NCBI GenBank assembly: GCA_963931435.1
Contig: OZ007012.1
Coordinates: 1,054,001 to 1,118,000, forward strand
DNA length: 64,000 bases
Origin: Coprousia sp963931435
GTDB lineage: Bacteria; Actinomycetota; Coriobacteriia; Coriobacteriales; Coriobacteriaceae
Reading direction: 5' to 3'
In this document: one piece after another, positions 32,359 through 40,596 of the stretch
Position numbering within the stretch: position 1 is the first letter of the stretch
Layout: the number at the start of each line of letters is the position of its first letter
Made by a program: the position numbers and the translations under genes
Notes under the pieces: model-generated
Database searches by the model: none
What the model was told of the DNA's origin: nothing
The model's input: only the letters and a program-made list of their open reading frames with translations

Positions 32359-33777
32359 ATGCCCCAGTTCACCGATCTCTCCCGCATCAACGTCAAGGGC
32401 GGCGACGGCGGCGCCGGATGCATGTCGTTCAGGCGCGAGGCGTTCGTGCCCAAGGGCGGCCCCGACGGCGGCGACGGCGGCCGCGGCGGCGACGTCGTGG
32501 TGCAGGCCTCCGCACAGCTGTCCTCCCTCATCGATTACCGCTTCAAGCACCATTTCCGCGCCGAGCGCGGGACGCACGGCAAGGGCGGCCGCAAGGACGG
32601 GCGCGCCGGCGAAGACCTCGTCCTCAAGGTGCCCGTGGGCACCGTGGTGCGCGAGCTCGATCCCGAGACTCAGGAGCCCCTCTACGAGATCGCCGACCTC
32701 ACCCATGACGGCGAGCGCGTGATCGTGGCGCCCGGCGGCGCGGGCGGTCTCGGCAACACGCATTTCGTGACCTCCGTGCGCCGCGCTCCTGCCTTCGCCC
32801 AGCTCGGCGAGCCGGCGACTGAGCACTGGATCGAGCTCGAGATGAAGCTTCTGGCCGATGCCGCGCTCGTGGGCATGCCGAGCGTGGGCAAGAGCTCGCT
32901 CATCGCCCGCATGAGCGCCGCCCGCCCCAAGATCGCCGACTACCCCTTCACCACGCTCGTCCCGAACCTGGGTGTCGTTCGCGCCGGGGAGTACTCCTAC
33001 GTGGTCGCCGACGTCCCCGGCCTCATCGAGGGCGCGAGCGAGGGCAAGGGGCTGGGGCACCAGTTCCTCAGGCACATCGAGCGCACGGCGCTCATCATGC
33101 ACGTCGTGGACATCACGGGCGGCTTCGAGGGACGCGACCCGGTGGAGGACTACCATGTCATCAACGAGGAGCTGCGCCGCTACGCCGCCGAGCTCGCCGA
33201 GCGCCCGCAGATCGTGGTTGCCAACAAATGCGACGTCTCGGGCATGGAGGAGCGCGTCGCCGAGCTCCGGCGCGTCGCGACCGCCGACGGGCACGCCTTC
33301 TTCGCCGTCTCGGCTGCCACGGGCGCGGGTCTGAAGACGCTCATGCTCGCCTGCGGCGAGCAGGTCGCGCAGCTGCGCGCCGAGCTGGCTTCGGATGCGG
33401 CCCCCGTCGAGTTCGACGAGCGCTGGGAGCGCAGGCGCCAGGCCCGCGAGAAGCGCTTCCAGGTCGTCGAGGAGGCGCCCGGCGTGTTCCGCGTCAGCGG
33501 CACCCAGGTCGAGCGCCTGGTGGTCCAGACCGATTGGGAGAACGAGGAGGCCGTGATCTACCTCCAGCGGCGCTTCGCGCGCATGGGCGTCGACGACGCC
33601 CTGGAGAAGGCGGGCTGCCGCGCCGGCGACGAGGTGCGCATCGTGGGCCGCGCCTTCGAGTACGAGGGCGCCGACGACTTCGAGGACGAGGAGCCCCTCG
33701 ATGCCGGCACCGTTGATGGTATGCTTGGAAATGACGGATCCCCGTCGGAGGTGGACGGGGACGAGACGAGGCGTTAA
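32359..33777 (+). CDS. obg: Obg/CgtA GTPase
   Basis: Ribosome-associated GTPase for 50S assembly and stress control. The 472 residues hold the glycine-rich Obg fold (about 1-160), a GTPase domain with G1 GMPSVGKSS near 173, G3 DVPGLIEGA, G4 NKCD, and a C-terminal OCT domain (about 350-430). An acidic tail ends it. It lies after rplU-rpmA, the classic order, and before nadD by 10 bases. Confidence 0.96.
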   Translation: MPQFTDLSRINVKGGDGGAGCMSFRREAFVPKGGPDGGDGGRGGDVVVQASAQLSSLIDYRFKHHFRAERGTHGKGGRKDGRAGEDLVLKVPVGTVVRELDPETQEPLYEIADLTHDGERVIVAPGGAGGLGNTHFVTSVRRAPAFAQLGEPATEHWIELEMKLLADAALVGMPSVGKSSLIARMSAARPKIADYPFTTLVPNLGVVRAGEYSYVVADVPGLIEGASEGKGLGHQFLRHIERTALIMHVVDITGGFEGRDPVEDYHVINEELRRYAAELAERPQIVVANKCDVSGMEERVAELRRVATADGHAFFAVSAATGAGLKTLMLACGEQVAQLRAELASDAAPVEFDERWERRRQAREKRFQVVEEAPGVFRVSGTQVERLVVQTDWENEEAVIYLQRRFARMGVDDALEKAGCRAGDEVRIVGRAFEYEGADDFEDEEPLDAGTVDGMLGNDGSPSEVDGDETRR

Positions 33778-33787
33778 GGAGCCGCCC

Positions 33788-34468
33788 GTGAGCCACGAAA
33801 TGCGCCAGAAGCTGCCCGAGCTCGATGACGGCAGGGCGGGGGAGTATCGCCTCGGCATCATGGGCGGCACGTTCGACCCCATCCACTACGGGCACCTTGT
33901 GACCGCCGAGCAAGCGCGCGAGGCGCTCGATCTGGACCTGGTCCTGTTCATGCCCGCCGGCGTTCCGGCGTTCAAGCAGGATCAGCGCGTGTCGAGCGCG
34001 GAGGACCGCTATGACATGTGCGTCCTCGCCACGGCGGCGAACCCCGCGTTCTACGCGAGCCGCTTCGAGATCGACCGCGCGGGCGTCACCTACACGGTCG
34101 ACACCCTGCGTGCCTTGCGCGCCTTCTATCCGCCTCGCGTCAAGCTCTACTTCATCACGGGCGCCGACGCGATCATCGATATCGTCACCTGGCATGACGC
34201 CGGTGAGATCGCCGAGCTGGCGACGCTCATCGCCGCGACGCGCCCGGGCTACGACATCGCCCAGGCGCGCTCGCGCATCGAGCGCTCGGGCATCGACTTC
34301 GATGTGCGCTACATCCAGATCCCGGCGCTCGCGATCAGCTCGAGCAACATCCGTGAGCGCGTGGGGGTGGGCAAAAGCATCCGCTACCTCACCTCGGAAT
34401 CGGTGATAGGGTTCATCCGCAAGAACGGGCTGTACCGTCTGGAGGGCGGCCCGGGGGCGGCTGAGTGA
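33788..34468 (+). CDS. nadD: Nicotinate-nucleotide adenylyltransferase
   Basis: Adenylates nicotinate mononucleotide in NAD synthesis. The 226 residues show GIMGGTFDPIHYGHL, the nucleotidyltransferase HxGH-type motif, near residue 24, and the C-terminal ISSSNIRERV. The GTG at 33788 has AAGGAG six bases upstream and follows the obg stop directly. An ATG 12 bases later is possible. Stop overlaps a GTG that could extend yqeK. Confidence 0.94.
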   Translation: MSHEMRQKLPELDDGRAGEYRLGIMGGTFDPIHYGHLVTAEQAREALDLDLVLFMPAGVPAFKQDQRVSSAEDRYDMCVLATAANPAFYASRFEIDRAGVTYTVDTLRALRAFYPPRVKLYFITGADAIIDIVTWHDAGEIAELATLIAATRPGYDIAQARSRIERSGIDFDVRYIQIPALAISSSNIRERVGVGKSIRYLTSESVIGFIRKNGLYRLEGGPGAAE

Positions 34469-34482
34469 AAGGAGCGCGCCGC

Positions 34483-35109
34483 ATGGGTGCATCATGGCTG
34501 CGCGATGACGGCTTCACGTTCTCGTCCGAGCAGCAGGACGTGATCGAGCGCGTGAAGGGGCTGCTCGACGTGCGCATGAAGGAGGCGCACCGGCGCCATG
34601 CCCACTCGCTCGGCGTCGCCCGGACCGCGGCGTCGCTGGCCGTCGCCTACGACGTCGACGTGTTCGAGGCCTACGTCGCCGGATTGATCCACGATTGGGA
34701 CAAGGTGCTTCCCGATGACGAGCTCGTGGCGCGTGCGCTGCGCTACGGCATCGGGATCGAGGGGTCGCCGGCGCTCGCGGCGCCGCTCCTGCACGGCCCG
34801 GTCGCAGCCCGCGAGCTCCCCGAGCTCTTCAGCGAGCTTCCCTCCGCGGTCTTCCAGGCCGTCGCGCGCCACACCACGGCCGCGCCCGACATGGAGCCCC
34901 TCGACATGGTGGTGTTCGTCGCCGACGCCATCGAGCCGGGGCGTCGGGGCGATTACGCCGACCGGCTGCGGGCGCAGGCGGGCGAGGTCTCCCTCGACGA
35001 GCTCTTCTTCACCTGCTTCACCCAGGGGATCGTCTACGTCCTCGAGACGGGCCGCTACCTCTATCCCTCGGCGACCCGCATCTACAACCACTACGTTCTC
35101 AACCGTTAG
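34483..35109 (+). CDS. yqeK: YqeK-type HD-domain (symmetrical Ap4A) hydrolase
   Basis: HD-superfamily metal phosphohydrolase. In Gram-positives the YqeK family cleaves Ap4A to two ADP. The 208 residues have HAHSLGVARTAASLA near 40, the HDWDK metal motif near 71, and a third histidine in the ARHTTA motif near 132. ATG 34483 follows AAGGAG by 8 bases and is preferred to the GTG at 34465 that overlaps nadD. nadD-yqeK-rsfS is a conserved trio. Confidence 0.9.
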   Translation: MGASWLRDDGFTFSSEQQDVIERVKGLLDVRMKEAHRRHAHSLGVARTAASLAVAYDVDVFEAYVAGLIHDWDKVLPDDELVARALRYGIGIEGSPALAAPLLHGPVAARELPELFSELPSAVFQAVARHTTAAPDMEPLDMVVFVADAIEPGRRGDYADRLRAQAGEVSLDELFFTCFTQGIVYVLETGRYLYPSATRIYNHYVLNR

Positions 35110-35120
35110 AAAGGCAACCC

Positions 35121-35573
35121 ATGTCCGAGAATCTCACCGATCAGGATTTCGTCATCACGCGCGAGGAGTCCCTCGCCGAGCGCCCCGAGCGCTTCGCCGC
35201 GTCCGCCTCGGCGAGCGGCATCGATGCCGAACAGGTGGCGCGCGTCGCGGCGCAGGCAGCCTTTGACAAGAAGGCCGAGGACGTCGTTGCGCTCGACCTG
35301 ACCGAGCTCTCCGATGTGTGCGACTACTTCGTCATCGCCACGGGCACCAACGCCCGCCAAGTCGACACCATCGTCGACGAGGTCGAGGAGAAGGTCGCCG
35401 AGCGCTGCGCCGGCGAGCACCCCTTCTCCATCGAGGGGCGCGGCGAGCGCACCTGGATCCTCATGGACTACGGCTCGGTGGTGGTCCACGTGTTCTGCCC
35501 CGAGACGCGCGAGTACTACCGCCTGGAGAAGCTCTGGGGCGATGCGCCCCGCCTGGAGCTCGAGCTCGACTAG
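35121..35573 (+). CDS. rsfS: Ribosomal silencing factor RsfS
   Basis: Binds L14 and blocks subunit joining when nutrients are short. The 150-residue protein has about 35 extra N-terminal residues and then the family core KKAEDVVALDLTELSDVCDYFVIATG, WILMDYGSVVVHVF and REYYRLEKLWGDA. The gene ends 6 bases from the convergent dinB stop with no terminator between. Confidence 0.94.
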   Translation: MSENLTDQDFVITREESLAERPERFAASASASGIDAEQVARVAAQAAFDKKAEDVVALDLTELSDVCDYFVIATGTNARQVDTIVDEVEEKVAERCAGEHPFSIEGRGERTWILMDYGSVVVHVFCPETREYYRLEKLWGDAPRLELELD

Positions 35574-35579
35574 GGCGCC

Positions 35580-36863
35580 TCATGCCTCGGGCGGGTTCTG
35601 GTTGAGGAACTTGTCGGGCCGCACCAGGTCGCGCGCGAAGCGCCCGGCCCGTCCGAACTCCACCGATCCCGCGCCGAAGCGCTCGCGCACGCGGTCCATG
35701 GCAACCGACAGGCTCCGCTTGTCGCTCGCCATGGCGCCGCGCTCGTCCACCTCGCAGAACAGGTCGGTCTGGACGCCCTCCTCGCTCTCGAAGTCGCTGA
35801 CGCCGATCCCGAGCAGGCGCACATGGGTGCCCTCCTGCCAGATCTGGTCCATGAGCTCGCGCGCCGCGGGCACGAACACGTTCTCGTCGTCCGTGGGGTG
35901 GGGGAGCTTGCGCTGGATCGTCCGGCCCTGGCTGTAGGCGTACTTGACCTTGACGGTCACCGTGCGCCCCGCGAGCCCCCGGCGCCTCAAGCGCCGCCCC
36001 ACCGACTCGCCCAGAAGCGCGAGGGCGGCGTCGACGTCCGCACGGTCGGTGAGGTCGTGCGCGAACGTGCGCTCGTTGCTCACCGATTTCACCTCACGCG
36101 CCTCATCGAGCGCCTTGACCGCGCTCGCCTCGCGTCCCGCCGCGCGCAGCCTCATGGTCTCGGCGTTGGCGCCGAACACGCGTCTCAGGCGCTGCTCGCT
36201 CGCCTCGGCGAGCTGGCCGAGCGTGCGGATGCCCATCTTCCTGAGCGCCGCCTCCGCCGCGCCCCCGATGCCGCTCATGGCGCGCACGGGGAGCGGGGCC
36301 AGGAAGGCGGCCTCCGTTCCGGGCAGCACCACGGTGAGGCCGCGTGGCTTGTCGCGCTCGCTGGCGATCTTCGCCACGGACTTGCTGGTCCCCAAGCCGA
36401 TCGAGCAGGTGATGCCCAGCTCGCTCACGCGCCGGGAGATCCTCCGGGCGATCTCGATGGGGCTCTCGTTGGCGAACCTTCCCGGCGTGATGTCGAAGAA
36501 CGCCTCGTCGATCGACACCTGCTCCAGGTAGGGGGTCTCGTCGGTGATGATGGCCATGACGCGCGCGCTCATCTCGCGGTAGCGATCGAAGTGGCCGTGC
36601 GTCCAGATGGCGTCGGGGCACAGGCGCCTCGCCTGGGCCGAGGGCATGGCGGAGTGCACGCCGAAGGGCCGCGCCTCGTAGGAGGCGGTCGACACCACCC
36701 CGCGCTCCTCCGGTGAGCCGCCCACGATCACGGGCTTGCCGCGCCATGAGGGGTGGTCCAGCTGCTCCACGCTGGCGAAGAAGGCGTCGAGGTCCATGAG
36801 GCCTATCGCCGGACCCCGCCACCCCTCGAAGAGCCCTCCCACTATGTTCTCGATGCCGTCCAT
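35580..36863 (-). CDS. dinB: DNA polymerase IV (Y family)
   Basis: Error-prone translesion polymerase. The 427 residues include LMDLDAFFASVEQ near 22, which carries the first catalytic Asp, then SYEARPFGVHSAMP, SIDEAFFDIT with the second acidic pair, GLGTSKSVAKIAS, and the little-finger region. No canonical beta-clamp motif (QLxLF) is obvious; QTDLF near residue 378 is a candidate. ATG 36863 lies close behind GGAGG (two bases). An upstream in-frame TTG is less likely. Confidence 0.92.
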   Translation of the reverse strand: MDGIENIVGGLFEGWRGPAIGLMDLDAFFASVEQLDHPSWRGKPVIVGGSPEERGVVSTASYEARPFGVHSAMPSAQARRLCPDAIWTHGHFDRYREMSARVMAIITDETPYLEQVSIDEAFFDITPGRFANESPIEIARRISRRVSELGITCSIGLGTSKSVAKIASERDKPRGLTVVLPGTEAAFLAPLPVRAMSGIGGAAEAALRKMGIRTLGQLAEASEQRLRRVFGANAETMRLRAAGREASAVKALDEAREVKSVSNERTFAHDLTDRADVDAALALLGESVGRRLRRRGLAGRTVTVKVKYAYSQGRTIQRKLPHPTDDENVFVPAARELMDQIWQEGTHVRLLGIGVSDFESEEGVQTDLFCEVDERGAMASDKRSLSVAMDRVRERFGAGSVEFGRAGRFARDLVRPDKFLNQNPPEA

Positions 36864-36929
36864 GTCCTCCAGTATATCCGCCTGCGCGCCCCCGCTTGTG
36901 TGCAATCGCCGGTAGCAGGCGCGCGCTGC

Positions 36930-36957
36930 TTGCAAAATAGGCGAGAGGGATTAATAT
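36930..36957 (+). promoter_or_regulatory. Promoter of the rpsP operon
   Basis: TTGCAA (36930-36935), 16-base spacer, TAATAT (36952-36957), in an AT-rich patch about 125 bases before rpsP. The long leader may carry regulation, but no clear structure was identified. Confidence 0.55.
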
Positions 36958-37083
36958 ATGGAATCGCCTGATAATTTCCGAGGAACATGCGCGTTGGCAT
37001 GTCGCTGAGTCCCGTTCAGGCGTATCATACCCATCTGTCTGTTTGAAGTCGCAGCGCATGCTGCACGGTTGGAGGAGTTTTCA

Positions 37084-37404
37084 TTGGCAGTCAAGATTCG
37101 CCTCGCTCGTCACGGCTCTAAGAAGCGTCCGTACTACCGCGTCGTCGTCGCTAACTCGCGCTCCCCGCGCGATGGCCGCCTGATCGAGGAGGTGGGCCGT
37201 TACAACCCGCTCACGAGCCCCAAGACCATCGATCTCGACCTCGAGAAGATCGCCGAGTGGCAGGGCAAGGGTGCCCAGCTCACTGACGCCGTCGCCGCTC
37301 TGGTGAAGGCCGCCCAGGAGGGCCCCAAGGCTCCCGCCGAGGCCAAGAAGTCCAAGAAGCAGCTGGCCAAGGAGGCTGCGGCTGCCGAGGGTGCCGAGGA
37401 GTAA
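37084..37404 (+). CDS. rpsP: 30S ribosomal protein S16
   Basis: Small-subunit assembly protein. The 106-residue product has AVKIRLARHGSKKRPYYRVVVANSRSPRDG in its start region and GRYNPL. The C-terminus is extended and Lys/Ala-rich. TTG 37084 gives the family start and follows GGAGG by eight bases. An in-frame TTG at 37069 would place the Shine-Dalgarno inside the gene. First gene of rpsP-khpA-rimM-trmD-lepB. Confidence 0.95.
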   Translation: MAVKIRLARHGSKKRPYYRVVVANSRSPRDGRLIEEVGRYNPLTSPKTIDLDLEKIAEWQGKGAQLTDAVAALVKAAQEGPKAPAEAKKSKKQLAKEAAAAEGAEE

Positions 37405-37407
37405 CCG

Positions 37408-37692
37408 GTGTCCGATCAGCTGAGTGACGAGCTCGCCCAAGAGGAGCTCCTCTCCGATCGCATCGCAGATCTCGTTGAGTATCTGGTCGTTCACATCGTC
37501 GATGATGCGGACGCCGTGAGCCTGGAGGTCATCGACCGTGCCCAGGCATCTACGATCGAGGTCTCCGTCGCAGAGGACGACGTCGCCAAGGTCATCGGGC
37601 GCCATGGGCGCACCATCAAGGCCATCCGGACGCTCGCCCGCGCGCTCGCGGCGCGCCTGGGCACGTCCGTCGACGTCGAGGTCCTGGGGTAG
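37408..37692 (+). CDS. khpA: KH-domain RNA-binding protein KhpA
   Basis: A 94-residue single KH domain with the RNA-contacting GxxG loop in VIGRHGRTIKAIR near residue 67. In Gram-positives KhpA pairs with KhpB/EloR in RNA binding and cell elongation control. It starts at GTG, 4 bases after rpsP, and sits in the usual place between S16 and RimM. An acidic leader of about 15 residues precedes the domain. Confidence 0.93.
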   Translation: MSDQLSDELAQEELLSDRIADLVEYLVVHIVDDADAVSLEVIDRAQASTIEVSVAEDDVAKVIGRHGRTIKAIRTLARALAARLGTSVDVEVLG

Positions 37693-37696
37693 CGCC

Positions 37697-38233
37697 TTGC
37701 CCGCAGCCTACATGAACATAGCCCGCGTGCTCCGCGCACACGGGAAAGAGGGGGAGGTCGCCGTGCGTCCGGTGCGGGGCCTCCCTCTTCTGCTGGAACC
37801 GGGCATGCGCGCGGCCCTCACTCCTCCTGCACTCGATCGCGATCGCTTCTGCACGGTCGAGGCGGTCGAGGGCCGCGGGGACGACGCCCTCGTGCGCTTC
37901 TCCGGTATTGACACCATCGGCGCGGCCGAGGCGCTCGCGGGCTGCTACGTGCTCGTCGAGCGTGCATCCGTCGAGCTCGATCCGCTCAGCGCGCCCTACA
38001 CGGAGCTCATCGGGCGCGCGGTGTGCGACGAGCGTTTCGGCGAGCTGGGCCGCATCTCCGAGATCATGGAGACGCCAGCTAACGACGTCTGGGTGGTCGA
38101 GGGGGAGCGCTACGGCGAGGTGTTGATACCGGTGGTCCCATCGGTGGTCCCGGGCATCCCTGAGACGGGCCCCATCGCCGTGCGCGTGATGGACGGCCTG
38201 ATCGACCCCGAGCGGCTGAAGGGGCGCCCATGA
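37697..38233 (+). CDS. rimM: Ribosome maturation factor RimM
   Basis: Assists 30S head maturation by binding S19. The product (178 residues from TTG 37697, or 173 from ATG 37712) has the RimM N-domain start NIARVLRAHGKEGEVAVRP and the PRC-barrel C-domain ending in EVLIPVVPSVV. The TTG is favoured by a GGGG element upstream, but the ATG is also credible. It overlaps trmD by four bases. The N-domain is divergent from the proteobacterial type. Confidence 0.87.
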   Translation: MPAAYMNIARVLRAHGKEGEVAVRPVRGLPLLLEPGMRAALTPPALDRDRFCTVEAVEGRGDDALVRFSGIDTIGAAEALAGCYVLVERASVELDPLSAPYTELIGRAVCDERFGELGRISEIMETPANDVWVVEGERYGEVLIPVVPSVVPGIPETGPIAVRVMDGLIDPERLKGRP

Positions 38234-38997
38234 TCATCGAGGCCCTCACCGTCTTCCCGGGCATGTTCGAACCCGTCATGTCCACCTCGATCCTGGGACG
38301 CGCGCGACGCGCGGGCCTCTTCGAGTTCCACGCGCACGATCTGCGCGACTGGACGCACGACCGCCACCGCACCGTCGATGACGCGCCCTTCGGGGGCGGC
38401 CAGGGGATGCTCATGAAGGTCGAGCCCATCGCCGAGGCGCTGCGTGACCTCTCGGCACGGGGGCCGCGGCCGCATGTGGTCTTCTTCACCCCGTGTGGCG
38501 AGCGCTTCTGCCAGCAGACGGCCGAGCGGCTCGCCTCCTGCGAGCGTATCCTCTTCGTCTGCGGTCGCTACGAGGGCATGGACGAGCGCGCCTATGCCTT
38601 CGCCGACGAGCGCCTCTCCATCGGCGATTACGTCCTTACCGGCGGCGAGCTCGCGGCCATGGTGGTCGCCGACGCCGTCATCCGGCTCATCCCCGGCGCG
38701 CTGGGCGATGAGCGCAGCTGCCGCGACGAGTCGTTCGCGACGGGCGCGGGCGGCGGGCTCCTCGAGTACGCCCAGTACACCCGCCCCGCCGTCTTCGAGG
38801 ATGCCGCGGTGCCCGAGGTGCTGCTCTCCGGCGACCACGCGCGCGTGGACGCCTGGCGCCGCGTCGACGCCATCGAGCGCACGTGCCGCTGGCGGCCCGA
38901 CCTCATCGCGGGCGCCGATCTCACCCCGGAGGAGCGCGAGCGCGCCGGCGCCCTCATCGAGCGCTATCACGGCGCCGCACCGATCCAGGAGGCCTGA
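38230..38997 (+). CDS. trmD: tRNA (guanine37-N1)-methyltransferase
   Basis: SPOUT methyltransferase making m1G37, needed to keep the reading frame. The 255 residues show DDAPFGGGQGMLMK near 53, CGRYEGMDERA near 114 and SIGDYVLTGGELAAMVV near 133, the knotted SAM site. Length matches the family. Overlaps rimM (ATGA) and is one base from lepB. Confidence 0.96.
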   Translation: MIIEALTVFPGMFEPVMSTSILGRARRAGLFEFHAHDLRDWTHDRHRTVDDAPFGGGQGMLMKVEPIAEALRDLSARGPRPHVVFFTPCGERFCQQTAERLASCERILFVCGRYEGMDERAYAFADERLSIGDYVLTGGELAAMVVADAVIRLIPGALGDERSCRDESFATGAGGGLLEYAQYTRPAVFEDAAVPEVLLSGDHARVDAWRRVDAIERTCRWRPDLIAGADLTPEERERAGALIERYHGAAPIQEA

Positions 38998-38998
38998 T

Positions 38999-39562
38999 AT
39001 GGTTTCGCATGCCTGCTCGTTCATCCGCGGCCTGCTCGAGTGGATCGTGATCTTCGCCATCGCGGCCCTCGTCATGCTGGGGCTGCGCACGTTCGTGGCC
39101 GAGCCCTACCGGGTGCCCACGGCTTCGATGGAGCCCACCATCATGGTGGGTGACCAGCTGATCGGCGAGAAGGTCACCCTTGAGCTCGGAATGGGCGTCG
39201 AGCCCGGCGACATCGTCGTGTTCCGCAACCCCGAGGCCTCCTCCGAGCACGACATCCTCGTCAAGCGCGTGATCGCCGTCGGCGGCCAGACGGTCGACAT
39301 CCAGGGCGGCCGCGTGCTCGTCGACGGCGTCGAGCTGGATGAGCCCTATGTCCAGGGCGTCACCTTCCCACTGCCCATGCAGGCCGATGGCGTCCAGATC
39401 TCCTATCCCTACACCGTGCCCTCGGGGTGCGTGTGGATGATGGGGGACAATCGCGAGAACTCGGCGGATTCACGCTATTTCGGCCCTGTCTACGAGGACA
39501 ACCTCATCGCCGTGGCCGTGGCCCGTTACTGGCCGCTCGACCGCATCGGCCTGCTCTCCTAG
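38999..39562 (+). CDS. lepB: Type I signal peptidase
   Basis: Cleaves Sec signal peptides at the outer membrane face. The 187 residues have one N-terminal membrane helix (about 13-31), then VPTASMEPTI with the catalytic Ser near 42, KRVIAVGGQTV with the general-base Lys near 90, and GDNRENSADSRYFGPV. ATG follows GGAGG by six bases, one base after the trmD stop. A terminator follows. Confidence 0.94.
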   Translation: MVSHACSFIRGLLEWIVIFAIAALVMLGLRTFVAEPYRVPTASMEPTIMVGDQLIGEKVTLELGMGVEPGDIVVFRNPEASSEHDILVKRVIAVGGQTVDIQGGRVLVDGVELDEPYVQGVTFPLPMQADGVQISYPYTVPSGCVWMMGDNRENSADSRYFGPVYEDNLIAVAVARYWPLDRIGLLS

Positions 39563-39566
39563 CGCG

Positions 39567-39590
39567 GAGCCCCCGGCTCGGGCTCTTTTT
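39567..39590 (+). terminator. Terminator after lepB
   Basis: GAGCCC (39567-39572) pairs with GGGCTC (39580-39585), followed by TTTTT. It ends the rpsP-lepB transcript and separates it from glyQ. Confidence 0.85.
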
Positions 39591-39683
39591 ATCGTATCCG
39601 CTCGGGGCCGGTGGCCCGCTGCGCGCGCATGAGCTACCATAGCCCCTGTTGTATCCATCACGTCGAGGGGACCGAAGAGGCGC

Positions 39684-40595
39684 ATGAACGCATCCGCACT
39701 CACCTTCCAAGACATCATCCTCAAGCTCCAGCAGTACTGGGGCGGCCAGGGCTGCGTCATTATGCAGCCCTACGATTCCGAGGTCGGCGCCGGCACCTTC
39801 CACACCGCCACGACGCTGCGCTCCCTCGGGCCCAAGCCCTGGCGCACCTGCTACGCGCAGCCCTGCCGCCGCCCGGCAGATGGTCGCTACGGCGAGAACC
39901 CTAACCGCCTGCAGCATTACTATCAGTTCCAGGTGCTCTTGAAGCCTAGCCCGGCGAACTCGCAGGAGCTCTACCTCGACTCCCTCAAGGCCATCGGCAT
40001 CGATCCGGCTGACCACGACGTGCGTTTTGTCGAGGACGACTGGGAGAGCCCCACGCTCGGCGCTTGGGGCCTTGGCTGGGAGGTCTGGCTCAACGGCATG
40101 GAGGTCACGCAGTTCACTTACTTCCAGCAGGTGGGTGGCATTGAAGTAGATCCCGTGCCGGTAGAGATCACCTATGGCCTCGAGCGCCTGGCCATGTACG
40201 TCCAGGGCGTTAACTCCGTCTACGACCTGGTGTGGAGCTATCTGCCCGATGGCACCCCCATGACCTACGGCGACGTCTTCCTGGAGAACGAGCGCGAGTT
40301 CTCGGCCTACAACTTCGAGGTTGCCGACGTGGCGATGATGCGCCAGAAGTTCGACGACTACGAGCGCGAGTGCCACGCTTGCCTTGAGGCCAAGCTGCCG
40401 CTGCCCGCCTACGACTGCGTCATGAAGTGCAGCCACGCCTTCAACATCCTCGATGCGCGCGGCGCCCTCTCGGCGGTCGAGCGCGCCAACTACATCCTGC
40501 GCGTGCGCACCGTTGCCAAGGCCTGCTGCGAGGCCTACCTCGCCGAGGTGGCGGGCAAGACCGAAGAGTGCGTCCGGAAAGGGGAGGTGGCTTAA
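39684..40595 (+). CDS. glyQ: Glycyl-tRNA synthetase alpha subunit
   Basis: Catalytic subunit of the alpha2-beta2 glycyl-tRNA synthetase. The 303 residues include TFQDIILKLQQYWGGQGCVIMQPYD, the GAGTFHTATTLRSLGP motif, QPCRRP and GGIEVDPVPVEITYGLERLAMYVQGV, all near the typical length. Several codons (ATT, GTA, ACT, TTT) are unusual for the neighbourhood. It directly precedes glyS, with terminators on both sides of the pair. Confidence 0.97.
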   Translation: MNASALTFQDIILKLQQYWGGQGCVIMQPYDSEVGAGTFHTATTLRSLGPKPWRTCYAQPCRRPADGRYGENPNRLQHYYQFQVLLKPSPANSQELYLDSLKAIGIDPADHDVRFVEDDWESPTLGAWGLGWEVWLNGMEVTQFTYFQQVGGIEVDPVPVEITYGLERLAMYVQGVNSVYDLVWSYLPDGTPMTYGDVFLENEREFSAYNFEVADVAMMRQKFDDYERECHACLEAKLPLPAYDCVMKCSHAFNILDARGALSAVERANYILRVRTVAKACCEAYLAEVAGKTEECVRKGEVA

Positions 40596-40596
40596 A